From: Streptomyces sp. G-G2
Lineage (GTDB): Bacteria > Actinomycetota > Actinomycetes > Streptomycetales > Streptomycetaceae
Assembly (NCBI RefSeq): GCF_030063135.1
Contig: NZ_JASISO010000002.1
Location: 124,001 to 188,000 of the forward strand
DNA: 64,000 nucleotides
Reading direction: 5' to 3'
The position numbers and the translations under genes were made by a program. This document shows positions 54,857-64,000 of this stretch, piece after piece. The stretch's first letter is position 1. Every line of letters starts with the position of its first letter. A model generated the notes under the pieces. It was not told the origin of the DNA. It did no database searches and saw nothing but the letters and a program-made list of their open reading frames with translations.

Positions 54857-55423
54857 GTGGACAACGACGTCTCTGCGGGAAGTACGGCCTCGACTTCGAC
54901 CCTGGGGCACCTCGCCCTGGGGCTGACCCTTCTCGCGTTCGGAATCGGCCACACCGGCATCATCGGTGGGGTGTCGGCCGCCGATTCCGTCTCGCTCGCC
55001 ATGTACATCGGCGGTCTCGCCCTGTTCGTCCTCGGGATCCTGGAGTTCCGGGGCGGCAACGGCTTCAACGGCACGGCGTTCGCCGGGCTCGGCGCCTTCT
55101 GGTTCACCTGGGCGAGCGGTGCGGGGGACAAGGTCTCCGCACACGCTGCCGGAACGTTTCTTGTGCTCTTCGCCCTGCTCGCGCTGACCCTCACCCTGGG
55201 CGCCGCGAGCGGTCTGTTCGGCCAGGGCATGTACGGCCTGCTGTTCCTCTCGCTGGTGCTGCTCGCGATATCCGCCTTCGCGGACAGCGGCTCGCTGGCC
55301 AAGGCGGCGGGCTGGGCCGCCGCCGTGGCCGGCCTGCTGGGCTGGTACGGGGCCACGGCCGCGCTCGCCAAGTGGCCGACCGCGCTCGGCCGGACCTCCC
55401 GCGGGGCGGTTCCGGCGAGCTGA
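54857..55423 (+). CDS. GPR1/FUN34/YaaH (SatP)-family acetate/succinate channel
   Basis: 188 residues, six membrane helices: HLALGLTLLAFGIGHTGIIGG, LAMYIGGLALFVLGILEF, GTAFAGLGAFWFTWASGAG and three more. The loop GNGFNGTAFAGLGAFWF corresponds to the family's conserved GN-TF-A-FG-FW region. It probably moves acetate or succinate with protons across the cytoplasmic membrane. GAAGGGAGC precedes GTG 54857. Confidence 0.85.
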   Translation: MDNDVSAGSTASTSTLGHLALGLTLLAFGIGHTGIIGGVSAADSVSLAMYIGGLALFVLGILEFRGGNGFNGTAFAGLGAFWFTWASGAGDKVSAHAAGTFLVLFALLALTLTLGAASGLFGQGMYGLLFLSLVLLAISAFADSGSLAKAAGWAAAVAGLLGWYGATAALAKWPTALGRTSRGAVPAS

Positions 55424-55461
55424 CCGGGCCCTCGGGAGAGTCGGGAGGGAGCGGGGAAACG

Positions 55462-55501
55462 GAACGGCCCCTCGCGCGCGGGGACGCGCGGGGGGCCGTT
55501 C
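55462..55501. terminator. Bidirectional terminator between SatP and glmS genes
   Basis: A 17-bp stem GAACGGCCCCTCGCGCG / CGCGCGGGGGGCCGTTC with one G-U pair and a 6-nt loop between convergent genes. Confidence 0.8.
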
Positions 55502-55526
55502 GGCGTGATCTGGCCGGGGATCCCGC

Positions 55527-57344
55527 CTACTCGACGGTGACCGACTTCGCCAGGTTGCGCGGCTTGTCGATGTCCCGGCCCAGGGACAGGGCCGTGTGGT
55601 AGGCCAGCAGCTGGAGCGGGATGCCCATCAGGATCGGGTCCAGCTCGTCCTCGTTCTTCGGCACCACGATGGTGTGGTCGGCCTTCTCCTGCTCACGGTG
55701 GGCGACGGCGAGGATGCGGCCGCTGCGGGCCTTGATCTCCTCCAGCGCCGCGCGGTTCTTCTCCAGCAGGTCGTCGTCCGGCACGATCGCGACCGTCGGC
55801 ATCGCGGGCTCGATCAGGGCCAGCGGGCCGTGCTTCAGCTCGGAGGCGGGGTAGGCCTCGGCGTGGATGTAGGAGATCTCCTTGAGCTTGAGCGAGGCCT
55901 CCAGGGCCACCGGGTAACCGCGCACCCGGCCGATGAACATCATCGACTTGGCCTCGGCGTACTCGGCGGCCAGCTTCTTGATGTCCTCCTCGCCGTCGAG
56001 GATCTCCTGGATCTGCGCGGGCAGCTTGCGCAGGCCCTCGATGATCCGCTTGCCGTCGGTGACGGACAGGTCGCGGATGCGGCCCAGGTGCACCGCGAGC
56101 AGCGCGAAGGCGACCACCGTGTTGGTGAAGCACTTGGTGGACACGACGCAGACCTCGGGGCCCGCGTGCACGTATACGCCGCCGTCGGCCTCGCGGGCGA
56201 TGGCCGAGCCGACCACGTTGACCACGCCGAGGACGCGGGCGCCCTTGCGCTTGAGCTCCTGCACCGCCGCGAGCACGTCGTACGTCTCACCCGACTGGGA
56301 GACCGCGATGTAGAGGGTGTCGGGGTCCACCACCGGGTTGCGGTAACGGAATTCGGACGCGGGCTCGGCGTCGGCGGGGATCCGGGCCAGGCCCTCGATG
56401 AGGCCCGCGCCGATCAGACCCGCGTGGTAGGAGGTGCCGCAGCCCAGGATCTTGACCCGGCGGATGCCGCGCGCCTCGCGCGGGTCCAGGTTCAGGCCGC
56501 CCAGGTGGACGGTGTTGAACCGGTCGTCGATCCGGCCGCGCAGCACGCGGTCGACGGCGTCGACCTGCTCGGTGATCTCCTTGTGCATGTAGGTGTCGTG
56601 GCCGCCCATGTCGTAGGAGGCGGCCTCCCACTCCACGGTCTCGGGGGTGGCGGTGGTCGTGGTACCGCTGGTGGTGTAGGTGCGGAAGTCGTCGGCCTTC
56701 AGGGTGGCCATCTCGCCGTCGTCGAGGGTCACGACCTGGCGGGTGTGGGCGACCAGCGCGGCGACGTCCGAGGCGACGAACATCTCCTTCTCGCCGATGC
56801 CGAGGACGACCGGCGAGCCGTTGCGGGCGACGACGATGCGGTCGGCGAAGTCGGCGTGCATGACGGCGATGCCGTAAGTGCCCTCGACGACCTTGAGCGC
56901 CTCGCGGACCTTCTCCTCCAGGGTGTCGGCCGGGGAGCGGCCGATCAGGTGGACGAGCACCTCGGTGTCGGTCTCCGAGACGAAGACGACGCCCTCGGCG
57001 GTCAGCTTGGCGCGCAGCTCGTCGGCGTTGTCGACGATGCCGTTGTGGACGACGGCGACCTTGTTGTCGGCGTCCAGGTGCGGGTGCGAGTTGAGGTCGC
57101 TCGGGGCGCCGTGGGTGGCCCAACGGGTGTGGGCGATGCCGGTGGTGCCGGCGAAGCGCTTGGGGACGCGGGACTCCAGTTCGCGGACCCTGCCCTTGGC
57201 CTTGACGACCTTCAGGGCCGGGGACTTCGGGCTGTTGACCACGATGCCCGCCGAGTCGTAGCCGCGGTACTCCAGCCGCTGGAGGCCCTCCAGCAGCAGC
57301 GGTGCCACGTCACGCTTGCCGATGTAACCGACGATTCCGCACAT
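55527..57344 (-). CDS. glmS: Glutamine-fructose-6-phosphate aminotransferase (isomerizing)
   Basis: 605 residues, normal full length. The mature N-terminus CGIVGYIGKRDVAPLLLEGL carries the Ntn nucleophile Cys. TRWATHGAPSDLNSHPH and GTYGIAVMH complete the glutaminase domain; two SIS domains follow (GCGTSYHAGLIG, AVSQSGETYDVL) and the C-terminal ALSLGRDIDKPRNLAKSVTVE is the family end. It makes glucosamine-6-phosphate for peptidoglycan. Streptomyces genomes often have more than one glmS; its place next to adpA and the hexosaminidase is conserved. Confidence 0.97.
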   Translation of the reverse strand: MCGIVGYIGKRDVAPLLLEGLQRLEYRGYDSAGIVVNSPKSPALKVVKAKGRVRELESRVPKRFAGTTGIAHTRWATHGAPSDLNSHPHLDADNKVAVVHNGIVDNADELRAKLTAEGVVFVSETDTEVLVHLIGRSPADTLEEKVREALKVVEGTYGIAVMHADFADRIVVARNGSPVVLGIGEKEMFVASDVAALVAHTRQVVTLDDGEMATLKADDFRTYTTSGTTTTATPETVEWEAASYDMGGHDTYMHKEITEQVDAVDRVLRGRIDDRFNTVHLGGLNLDPREARGIRRVKILGCGTSYHAGLIGAGLIEGLARIPADAEPASEFRYRNPVVDPDTLYIAVSQSGETYDVLAAVQELKRKGARVLGVVNVVGSAIAREADGGVYVHAGPEVCVVSTKCFTNTVVAFALLAVHLGRIRDLSVTDGKRIIEGLRKLPAQIQEILDGEEDIKKLAAEYAEAKSMMFIGRVRGYPVALEASLKLKEISYIHAEAYPASELKHGPLALIEPAMPTVAIVPDDDLLEKNRAALEEIKARSGRILAVAHREQEKADHTIVVPKNEDELDPILMGIPLQLLAYHTALSLGRDIDKPRNLAKSVTVE

Positions 57345-57418
57345 ACGGTCCTGCCCCTCCTGAAGTTCGGTACGTGTGCCTGCCCGGGCCCGCCCGGTCG
57401 GCGGTTCCCCGGCCGGTG

Positions 57419-57694
57419 TCAGCCGTAGACGATGCGGCGCAGCTGCCGGAGCGAGAGCTCCGGGGGCGCCACGGCGCGGTGCGGCAGCTCGGCCGCGATC
57501 CGCTCGAAGATCTCGGCGTTGACCGCGCCGCCGGACTGCAGCTCGCGGTGGCGGCGCCGGACGAACTCCTCGGTCGTCTCGTCGAAGTACGCGAGGACGT
57601 CGAGCACCACCCGGGCGGCTTCGCCGCGCTGGAGCGCGGTGCTGCGCACCAGGTGGTCGACGAGGTCGTCATGCGACGGGCGGCGGTCGGGCAC
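57419..57694 (-). CDS. Small conserved helical protein downstream of DUF4429 gene
   Basis: 91 residues from GTG 57694. Blocks: SHDDLVDHLVRSTALQRGEAA, VVLDVLAYFDETTEEFVRRRH, EIFERIAAELPHRAVAPPELSLRQLRRIVYG; predicted helical. An in-frame ATG at 57787 would add 31 residues but would run through the perfect hairpin at 57730-57757, which looks like a terminator, so the shorter start is preferred although neither has a clear ribosome-binding site. Function unknown. Confidence 0.7.
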   Translation of the reverse strand: MPDRRPSHDDLVDHLVRSTALQRGEAARVVLDVLAYFDETTEEFVRRRHRELQSGGAVNAEIFERIAAELPHRAVAPPELSLRQLRRIVYG

Positions 57695-57729
57695 CCGTAG
57701 ATACTGACCGTTGATCTCCTGGAACGCAA

Positions 57730-57757
57730 AGATCCTGCCCGGAATCGGGCAGGATCT
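57730..57757 (-). terminator. Terminator after DUF4429 gene
   Basis: Perfect 12-bp stem AGATCCTGCCCG / CGGGCAGGATCT with a 4-nt loop, followed on the minus strand by TTTGCG. It lies 45 bp after the stop of the DUF4429 protein. Confidence 0.82.
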
Positions 57758-57801
57758 AGCTGGTGCAGACCAACGGAAGTGTTTCATCCGGTCGTAGTCG
57801 G

Positions 57802-58722
57802 TCAGAAACGACCCAGAACCGCCTGCTTGGCTGTCGTGAACTCCTCCGCCGTCAGCACCCCCGACTGGTGCAGCTCGGCCAGCTCGCGCAGCCGCCGCAG
57901 CAGGACGTCGTGGTCCTCGGCCGGAGCGGCGCCCGCCGCCCCCGCCGCCGCCCCCGCCGCCGCGGCGCCCGCCGGAGCGGGCAGCGCCTTCTCCCACCCC
58001 GCCGGTACGGCGTCCCGCTGGGCCGCCGGGTGCGGCATCCGCGCCAGCACCGCCGCCGCGACCAGCGCCATCAGCGGGTCCTTCTTGAAGCCGAACAGCT
58101 CCACCGCGTACGAGTCGTACTTCGGGGCGGGCGCGGGCGGCGCGCCCGTCAGGGCGAAGCGGAGGTAGCCGTTCTCGATCCCCGCCGCCGGGAACCACTC
58201 CACCGACCGCAGGTCACCCACACGGAACTCGCGGGATCCGGCGGACTGCTTCGACTCCTCCGTCTTCCAGTTCCATTCCAGGGCGATCCGGTCCCCGTCG
58301 AAGGACACCGTCCCGTCCCCCGCGCCCACCGTGACCGGCACCGCGGGCCCCGCCAGCAGGTACTCACCGACCGGCCCGCCGTCCACCCGGTCCAGCAGCA
58401 GCGCGGCCCGCACCTCGTCGACGAAGTACTCCGCGACCCCCGCGCGATCCGCCAGGACCGTCAGCGCGTACGGATCGGAGGCGGTCGCCAGCCGTCCGCC
58501 CGTCGCCTGGAGCAGCGGATCGGCGCCCTCGCGCAGGCGCAGCCGCAGCCTGCCCGCCCTGCGCCCCGGTTCGAAGGAGATCCCCGCCAGCGCGCGCAGC
58601 GGCACCACCACTTCGCCGAGGGTCTGCCGCAGCAGACCCACCCCCTTGTCGCGGCCGGGGACGATGCGCACCGCGTCCCCGTCGAACGTCCAATTGCCGT
58701 CCTTCTGGATGATTTCCGCCAT
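57802..58722 (-). CDS. DUF4429/SHOCT-domain protein
   Basis: 306 residues. Two beta-rich DUF4429 modules (about 1-110 and 120-225; GNWTFDGDAVRIVPGRDKG, FDGDRIALEWNWK, FRVGDLRSVEWFPAAGIENG), resembling tandem PH-like folds. An Ala/Gly linker and a C-terminal SHOCT motif follow (LRRLRELAELHQSGVLTAEEFTTAKQAVL). SHOCT motifs often mediate oligomerisation or membrane targeting. ATG 58722. Function unknown; terminator immediately downstream. Confidence 0.88.
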   Translation of the reverse strand: MAEIIQKDGNWTFDGDAVRIVPGRDKGVGLLRQTLGEVVVPLRALAGISFEPGRRAGRLRLRLREGADPLLQATGGRLATASDPYALTVLADRAGVAEYFVDEVRAALLLDRVDGGPVGEYLLAGPAVPVTVGAGDGTVSFDGDRIALEWNWKTEESKQSAGSREFRVGDLRSVEWFPAAGIENGYLRFALTGAPPAPAPKYDSYAVELFGFKKDPLMALVAAAVLARMPHPAAQRDAVPAGWEKALPAPAGAAAAGAAAGAAGAAPAEDHDVLLRRLRELAELHQSGVLTAEEFTTAKQAVLGRF

Positions 58723-58774
58723 GCCCGGATTCTCGCACCGGCCCGGGCGCCGCTTCTGGCCTATATCTGGGCGC

Positions 58775-60358
58775 ATGAGAGTCCTGCGCACCTTCGCGGC
58801 CCTGCTGGTCCTCACGGGGACGGCCTCCTGCGCCGCCGCCCCCGGGGACGACGGGAAACCGGGTGCCCCGGCGCCCGCGCTGCCCGCCTACCAACGCCTG
58901 CTCCCGGCGCCCGCCCAGGCCAAGTCCGGCGCTCCGGGCACCGGTTACGTCCTCGGTCCCGGCACGGTGATCCGGGCCGACCCGTCCTCCCCGGACACCC
59001 GGGAGAGCGCCGACCGGCTCGCCGAGCAGCTGCGCGAGTCCAGCGGCCTGTCCCTGCTGGTCGTGGACAGCGACCAGGCCGAGGGGATCCTGCTGCGGAT
59101 CGACGGGCAGGCCGAGGAGCTGGGCGCGGAGGGCTACCGGCTGACCTCCGACGCCACCGCCGTGACCCTGACCGCCCGCACCCCGGCCGGGCTCTTCTAC
59201 GCCGTGCAGACCCTGCGCCAGCTGGTCCCGGCCTCGGGCGGGGGACTGGTCCAGGGCGGCACGATCACCGACACCCCGCGCTTCGCCTACCGGGGCGCCA
59301 TGCTCGACATCGCCCGCCACTACTTCCCCGTCGGCCAGGCGAAGCGGTACGTCGACCAGCTCGCCCAGTACAAGGTCAACACCCTGCACGTGCACCTGAG
59401 CGACGACCAGGGCTGGCGCCTAGCGGTCGACTCCTGGCCGCGCCTCGCCTCGTACGGGGGCGGCACCCAGGTCGGCGGCGGGCCCGGCGGGGCCTGGAGC
59501 AAGGAGGAGTACCGCTCCCTGGTGTCGTACGCGGCCGAGCGGCACGTCGAGGTGGTCCCCGAGATCGACATGCCGGGTCACGTGAACGCGGCGCTCGCCT
59601 CCTACGCGGAGCTGAACTGCGACGACAAGGCACCCGCCCGCTACACGGGGATCAAGGTCGGCTTCAGCTCCCTGTGCGTGGCCAAGGAGGTGACGTACCG
59701 GTTCATCGACGAGGTGCTCGGCGAGCTTGCCGAGCTGACCCCGGGCCGGTACCTGCACATCGGCGGGGACGAGGCGCACAGCACGAGTGCCGAGGACTAC
59801 GCGGCGTTCATGGACCGGGCGCAGGAGGTGGTGGCCCGGCACGGGAAGACGGCCGTGGCCTGGCACCAGCTGTCGGCGGCCCGCCCGGCGGCCGGGACGG
59901 TGCTCCAGTACTGGGGGAACACGGCCACCTCGGCCGCCGAGAAGGGACGGGTGGCGGCCGCCGCGCGGGACGGGCACCCGCTGATCCTGTCCCCGGCGGA
60001 CCGGCTGTACCTCGACATGAAGTACGACGTGACGACGAAGCCGGGGCTGACCTGGGCCGGGTACGTGCCGGTACGGCGGGCCTACGACTGGGAACCGGGG
60101 ACCTACCTCGCCGCGGCCGGGGTGGCGGAGTCCGCGGTGCTGGGGGTGGAGGCCCCGCTGTGGACCGAGACCATCGGGAACCGGGCCGACCTGGAGTTCA
60201 TGGCCTTCCCCCGGATGCTGGGCCTCGCGGAGCTGGGCTGGGCGCCCGCGGCCGCGCACGACTGGGCGTCGTACCGCAAGCGGCTGGCGGCGCAGGGCCC
60301 GCGGCTGGACGAGCAGCGGGTGACCTTCTACCGGGCGCCGGACGTTCCCTGGTCCTGA
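58775..60358 (+). CDS. GH20 beta-N-acetylhexosaminidase, secreted lipoprotein (HexA-like)
   Basis: 527 residues. The signal peptide has a lipobox-like TGTASCAA. The N-terminal GH20b domain (about 40-165) precedes the catalytic barrel. The catalytic pair is D332-E333 in YLHIGGDEAHS; IARHYFPVGQAKRYVDQLA, HVHLSDDQGWRL, VVPEIDMPGHVNAAL and VLQYWGN are further active-site motifs. It releases GlcNAc from chito-oligosaccharide ends, completing the chain LPMO - chitinase - hexosaminidase. ATG 58775 without a strong ribosome-binding site. Position between the DUF4429 gene and desD is conserved in Streptomyces (hexA region). Confidence 0.93.
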   Translation: MRVLRTFAALLVLTGTASCAAAPGDDGKPGAPAPALPAYQRLLPAPAQAKSGAPGTGYVLGPGTVIRADPSSPDTRESADRLAEQLRESSGLSLLVVDSDQAEGILLRIDGQAEELGAEGYRLTSDATAVTLTARTPAGLFYAVQTLRQLVPASGGGLVQGGTITDTPRFAYRGAMLDIARHYFPVGQAKRYVDQLAQYKVNTLHVHLSDDQGWRLAVDSWPRLASYGGGTQVGGGPGGAWSKEEYRSLVSYAAERHVEVVPEIDMPGHVNAALASYAELNCDDKAPARYTGIKVGFSSLCVAKEVTYRFIDEVLGELAELTPGRYLHIGGDEAHSTSAEDYAAFMDRAQEVVARHGKTAVAWHQLSAARPAAGTVLQYWGNTATSAAEKGRVAAAARDGHPLILSPADRLYLDMKYDVTTKPGLTWAGYVPVRRAYDWEPGTYLAAAGVAESAVLGVEAPLWTETIGNRADLEFMAFPRMLGLAELGWAPAAAHDWASYRKRLAAQGPRLDEQRVTFYRAPDVPWS

Positions 60359-60478
60359 CCGGGGGCCGACGGGGCGGGGGCAGGTCAGGGGCCGGCCGGG
60401 AGCCGGCCGGACCAGGGGCCGGGGCGGCCGGGCGCGCTGTGCGAGGGACCGTATCGGACAGCGTGCCCGGCCGCCGGC

Positions 60479-62260
60479 TCACCGCCGCGCGAAGGGCGCG
60501 ACGGGGTTCTTGAGGGTGCCGACCAGCTGGAGCGCGGCGGCCGGGTCGGCGAGGTCGACCATCTGCTTGTTGTTGCGCAGCTGGAGCCGGTTCAGGCAGG
60601 ACAGCTGGAACTCCTCGGCGAACAGGTCGTAGCGCGCGAAGCGCTCCGCGAGCTGCGGCATCGAGTCCTGGTAGGCGTGCCCGCACTCGGCGACCGCCCC
60701 CCAGAAGGTGGACTCCTCGCAGATGCCCTCCGACTCCAGGATCGAGCCCAGGAAGCGGAAGAAGCAGTCGAAGACGTCCGTGAAGACCGACAGCAGCTTC
60801 ATGTCCTCGGGGATGTCCGCCCGGACCCGCTCGACCGCGGGCGGCAGCACCGCGTCCGGGTCCATGACGACGATCTCCTCGGCGATGTCCTTGAAGATCG
60901 CCCGCTTCACCACGCCGCCCTCGATGACGAGGATGGTGTTCTCGCCGTGCGGCATGTAGGCGAGGTCGTACTGGTAGAAGCAGTGCAGCAGCGGCACCAG
61001 GTAGGCCCGCAGGTACGAGCGCAGCCACTCGGCCGGGGTCAGCCCCGACTCCTCGATCAGGGCGCCCACGAAGGACTTCCCCTCGGAGTCCACGTGGAGC
61101 AGCGAGGCCATCGTGGCCGGGCGCTCCCCGTCGCGCAGCGATTCCACCGGGGACTCGCGCCACAGCGCGGCCAGCATCTTGCGGTACGGGGAGTACCGGT
61201 CGGTGGCGCGCTCGTACTGGCGGTGGTGGTAGCCGATGGCGGCCCGCTCGCGGATGATCGAGAAGTCGACCGAGCGCAGGGTCTCGTCGTTCTGGATCAG
61301 CTGGTGCAGCCAGTCGTTGATGGCCGGGGTGGCCTCCATGTAGGCGGCGGAGAGGCCGCGCATGAACCCCATGTTGAGGACCGAGATGGCCGTCTTGACG
61401 TAGTGCTTGTGCGGCGCGCTCTGGTTGAAGAACGTACGGATCGACTGCTGCGCGAGGTAGGCGTCCTCGCCCTCGCCCAGCAGCACCAGGCGCCGGCCCG
61501 CGATCTCGGCGGCGAAGGTGACCGAGGTCTTGTTCCACCACTGCCAGGGGTGCACCGGCAGCAGGTGGTAGTCCGCGAGGTCCAGGCCCAGCTCGCGCAT
61601 CCGGGCCGCGAAGCCCTCGACGGCGGCGTCGCCCAGCTCGGCGCGGAGGAAGGAGTCGTGGTCCAGGCCGGCGCCCGCCGTGAAGGTGGAGACGTCCTTG
61701 TGCGCCGCGACCCACACGAGGTGGACGGGGCTCGCGGCCTCCGGGGCGTACGAGAGGAACTCGTGGACGCCGAAGCCGAGGCGGCCGTTGTTGGCCACGA
61801 AGCACGGGTGGCCCTCGGTCATGCCCGTCTCGATGTCCTGGAAGGAGGACGTGGCGAGGACGGCGGCGGGGGTCTGCTCCTTGGTGTACTTGAAGGCGGA
61901 GCCCGCGAGGGTGGAGGAGATCTCCTCCAGGTACACCGGCAGCACCTCGGCGCTCAGCCCGAGCGTCTCCCGCAGCTCGATGTGGAAGTCGAGCGCGTCC
62001 AGCGGCAGTTCCCTGCCGTTCTGGTGGCGGGTGACCGAGGACTCCTCGACCGCCCAGTGGTCCAGGGCGTGCAGCCGGGCGGTGAAGCGGTACTCCACGC
62101 TCCCGTCGTCGCTGCGGACGGCGTAGCGGTCCTCGCCGAGCGGTTCGGGGGTCAGCAGGCGCTCGTGCGAGAACTCCGCGAGGCCCTTGCGCACGAGGGC
62201 GCGGTTGGCGCGCTCCCACAGCTCGGGGGAGAGGTGGGACACGGCGTCGGCGAGGCTCAT
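60479..62260 (-). CDS. desD: Desferrioxamine synthetase DesD (NIS synthetase)
   Basis: 593 residues of the IucA/IucC NRPS-independent siderophore synthetase family, type C. ALDFHIELRETLG, YLEEISSTLAGSAFKYTKEQTPA, HPWQWWNKTSVTFAAEIAG, LNMGFMRGLSAAYMEATPAI and YMPHGENTILVIEGG line the ATP and substrate site. It oligomerises and cyclises N-hydroxy-N-succinyl-cadaverine to desferrioxamine E. ATG 62260 overlaps the desC stop (ATGA). desABCD on one strand, with desD last, is the standard order; DmdR1 iron control would act upstream of desA, outside the window. Confidence 0.97.
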   Translation of the reverse strand: MSLADAVSHLSPELWERANRALVRKGLAEFSHERLLTPEPLGEDRYAVRSDDGSVEYRFTARLHALDHWAVEESSVTRHQNGRELPLDALDFHIELRETLGLSAEVLPVYLEEISSTLAGSAFKYTKEQTPAAVLATSSFQDIETGMTEGHPCFVANNGRLGFGVHEFLSYAPEAASPVHLVWVAAHKDVSTFTAGAGLDHDSFLRAELGDAAVEGFAARMRELGLDLADYHLLPVHPWQWWNKTSVTFAAEIAGRRLVLLGEGEDAYLAQQSIRTFFNQSAPHKHYVKTAISVLNMGFMRGLSAAYMEATPAINDWLHQLIQNDETLRSVDFSIIRERAAIGYHHRQYERATDRYSPYRKMLAALWRESPVESLRDGERPATMASLLHVDSEGKSFVGALIEESGLTPAEWLRSYLRAYLVPLLHCFYQYDLAYMPHGENTILVIEGGVVKRAIFKDIAEEIVVMDPDAVLPPAVERVRADIPEDMKLLSVFTDVFDCFFRFLGSILESEGICEESTFWGAVAECGHAYQDSMPQLAERFARYDLFAEEFQLSCLNRLQLRNNKQMVDLADPAAALQLVGTLKNPVAPFARR

Positions 62261-62847
62261 ATGGAGGCTCCCTGGGTGGAGGCCTGCGTGGCGGCCTGGA
62301 ACTGGGCGCGGGTGCAGAAGCTCAGCAGAGCTTCCTTCTCGGGCTTGGTGACCGGCCCGTAGGGCACGAAGCCGACGGCCTCGTTGAGGGTGTGCACGGC
62401 GGTGTTGCGGACGTCGGGTTCGACGACGACGCGCTCGGTCGCCGGGTCCGCGAACAGCGAGGCCATGACGGTGGTGATGACACCGAGGGTGAACCCGTGC
62501 AGCGGGGTGTCGCCGGGGGCGACCAGGAAGTGCATGCCGACGTCCCCGGGCCGGGCGTCGTACAGGCCGACCAGTTCCAGCTCGCTCGGGTCGTAGCGCT
62601 CCATCAGGAAGGCCGGGCGGCCGTCGTGCAGTCCGATGAACGCGTCGTGGTGCTCGGCCGCGGCGATCTTCATGTACTCGCGCTCGACGTCCGGCAGCGC
62701 GGCGTCCTGCATCATCCAGAACGCGGCCTTCGGGTGGGTGACCCAGCCGTGCAGCAGCTCCGCGTCGGCGAAGGGGTCCAGCGGCCGGACGGCGAAGGTG
62801 CCGAGGGCCGGATCGGTGCGGGTGAAGAGGACGTCGGTGGTGCTCAT
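62257..62847 (-). CDS. desC: Desferrioxamine acyltransferase DesC
   Basis: 196 residues, GNAT-like IucB/RhbD acyltransferase: [48 protein letters not shown] and [22 protein letters not shown]. It transfers succinyl or acetyl from CoA to N-hydroxycadaverine. ATG 62847 overlaps the desB stop; the end overlaps the desD start. Confidence 0.96.
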   Translation of the reverse strand: MSTTDVLFTRTDPALGTFAVRPLDPFADAELLHGWVTHPKAAFWMMQDAALPDVEREYMKIAAAEHHDAFIGLHDGRPAFLMERYDPSELELVGLYDARPGDVGMHFLVAPGDTPLHGFTLGVITTVMASLFADPATERVVVEPDVRNTAVHTLNEAVGFVPYGPVTKPEKEALLSFCTRAQFQAATQASTQGASI

Positions 62848-64000
62848 GCCAGGGGGCCTTCCGGGGCGGCGAACTGCTGGAACGCGATGGACTTCTCGAC
62901 CTTGTAGTACTCGCGGCCGAGGAGTTCTCCGATGATGTACGCGTTGCGGTACGCGGCCATGCCCAGGTCGGGCGAGGTGATCGAGTGGTTGTGGACCGTG
63001 CCGTTCTGGAGGAACACGCCGCGGCCGGTGGTGTCGATGCTGTAGTTGCGGGCCGCGTCGGGGCGCCCGTGGCCGTCGAAGTTCAGCCGGTCGCGCACCG
63101 GGTTCAGGAACTCCGGCAGGCTGTACTTGTAGCCGGTGGCCAGCACCAGGCCCTCGGTGGCGAGGCTGAAGTCCCGCTCCTGCTCCTCCTGGCGCAGCCC
63201 CAGGGTGTAGGCGCCCGTGGTGGTGTCGTAGGCCGCGGAGTTCAGCGAGGTGTTCGTCAGCAGGGTGGTGGGGACCGGGCCCGGCGAGGAGACCTTCTTC
63301 TGGTAGAGCATGTCGAAGATGGCGTTGATCAGCTCGCCGTCGATGCCCTTGAAGAGGTTCTTCTGCTGGGTCTCCAGGCGGTAGCGGGTGTCCTCGGGGA
63401 GCGCGTGGAAGTAGTCCACGTACTCGGGGGAGGTCATCTCCAGCGTCAGCTTGGTGTACTCCAGCGGGAAGAACCGCGGGGAGCGGGTGACCCAGTTGAG
63501 CTGGTAGCCGTGTACGTCGATCTCCGACAGGAGGTCGTAGTAGATCTCGGCGGCGCTCTGGCCCGAACCGACCAGGGTGATCGACTTCTTCTTCTGCAGC
63601 TCCGCCTTGTTCTGCACGTAGGCGCAGTTGTGGGTGAAGTCGCCGCCCAGGGAGGCGCAGGCCTCGGGGACGAAGGGCGGGGTGCCCGTGCCCAGGACCA
63701 GGCGGCGGGCGCGGTGCACCGAGCCCTGGTCGGTGTGGACCTCGTACAGCCCGGCGGCCTCGTCGTAGGTGACCTCGGTGACGGAGGTCGAGTAGAGGAC
63801 GTTCTCCAGGCGGTCCGCGGCCCAGCGGCAGTAGTCGTTGTACTCGGTCCGCAGCGGGTAGAAGTTCTCCCGTATGTAGAAGGAGTACAGCCGGTCCTTG
63901 TCCTTCAGGTAGTTCAGGAAGGAGAAGGGGGAGGTCGGGTCGGCCAGCGTGACCAGGTCCGACATGAACGGCGTCTGCAGGTGCGCGCCGTCCAGGAACA
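62844..64000 (-). CDS. desB: Cadaverine N-monooxygenase DesB (N-terminus beyond window)
   Basis: The C-terminal 385 residues are present; the reading frame continues upstream past the right edge (DGAHLQTPF before MSDLVTLAD), so the FAD-binding N-terminus is missing from view. The NADPH site [20 protein letters not shown] and the C-terminal [15 protein letters not shown], plus [19 protein letters not shown], are those of lysine/ornithine N-hydroxylases (IucD/PvdA type). It hydroxylates cadaverine to N-hydroxycadaverine. The internal Met at 63965 is not the start. Confidence 0.95.
   Translation of the reverse strand, partial: FLDGAHLQTPFMSDLVTLADPTSPFSFLNYLKDKDRLYSFYIRENFYPLRTEYNDYCRWAADRLENVLYSTSVTEVTYDEAAGLYEVHTDQGSVHRARRLVLGTGTPPFVPEACASLGGDFTHNCAYVQNKAELQKKKSITLVGSGQSAAEIYYDLLSEIDVHGYQLNWVTRSPRFFPLEYTKLTLEMTSPEYVDYFHALPEDTRYRLETQQKNLFKGIDGELINAIFDMLYQKKVSSPGPVPTTLLTNTSLNSAAYDTTTGAYTLGLRQEEQERDFSLATEGLVLATGYKYSLPEFLNPVRDRLNFDGHGRPDAARNYSIDTTGRGVFLQNGTVHNHSITSPDLGMAAYRNAYIIGELLGREYYKVEKSIAFQQFAAPEGPLA

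Noticed and set aside
57419..57787. Longer start (ATG 57787) for the small protein after the DUF4429 gene
   Set aside because: It would translate through a perfect 12-bp hairpin that fits a terminator of the upstream gene; no ribosome-binding site supports it.
60359..60478. GC-rich inverted repeats between the GH20 gene and desD
   Set aside because: Short CCGGCC-type dyads overlap in several ways; no single convincing terminator can be chosen.
62844..63965. ATG 63965 as the start of DesB
   Set aside because: The frame stays open and conserved to the window edge, and the FAD-binding N-terminus would be missing.

Overview
The window is high-GC DNA (about 72-74 % by eye) from the chromosomal core of a Streptomyces or very close relative. 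The evidence is the conserved block bglC-cebG-cebF-cebE / cebR - tRNA-His - orn - adpA - universal stress protein - glmS - GH20 hexosaminidase - desD-desC-desB. This block matches the known S. coelicolor order around adpA. Frequent GTG starts, ATGA/GTGA gene overlaps, DasR-type sites in front of chitinolytic genes and many differentiation-type regulators fit the same picture. I see no prophage, insertion sequence, CRISPR array or integrative element.

Layout. 0-2 kb: a Gfo/Idh/MocA dehydrogenase (cut by the window edge) divergent from a ROK regulator, sharing a palindromic operator. 2-3 kb: a secreted protein with a class-E-type LAETG sorting signal. 3-11.4 kb: a phosphonate island with a HutC-type GntR regulator, flavin amine oxidase, Schiff-base phosphonatase, a complete 2-aminoethylphosphonate-type ABC importer and a secreted phosphodiesterase. 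Two copies of one 16-bp motif lie 76 bp in front of the operon and of the phosphodiesterase. 11.5-14 kb: NagD-like phosphatase, then a membrane protein and class F sortase preceded by two strong hairpins, the second of which hides the ribosome-binding site. 14-28.5 kb: cell-wall hydrolase, SPFH protein, chitin LPMO, acyl-CoA ligase, IclR regulator, LLM flavoprotein, GH18 chitinase, PAS-GGDEF-EAL protein and M6 protease, punctuated by three identical tRNA-Lys(CTT) genes.

28.5-35 kb holds the most unusual unit: PAP2-family protein, Cas4/RecB-type Fe-S nuclease, an unrecognised 527-residue protein and an Upf1/Dna2-type SF1 helicase, all overlapping on the minus strand. It looks like a eukaryotic-style Dna2 split over several genes. 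35-45 kb: an NsdA-like regulator with its small neighbour, PABS-fold protein, a two-component system, a DUF5993/DsbB pair, NADP-binding protein and a MarR regulator divergent from an NmrA-like reductase.

45-64 kb: cellobiose uptake and hydrolysis under CebR, oligoribonuclease, the global regulator AdpA (here without the usual TTA codon), GlcNAc metabolism (glmS, GH20) and the end of the desferrioxamine operon. Functionally the window joins polymer scavenging (chitin, cellobiose), phosphorus scavenging (phosphonate), iron scavenging (desferrioxamine) and developmental control (AdpA, c-di-GMP, NsdA-like).
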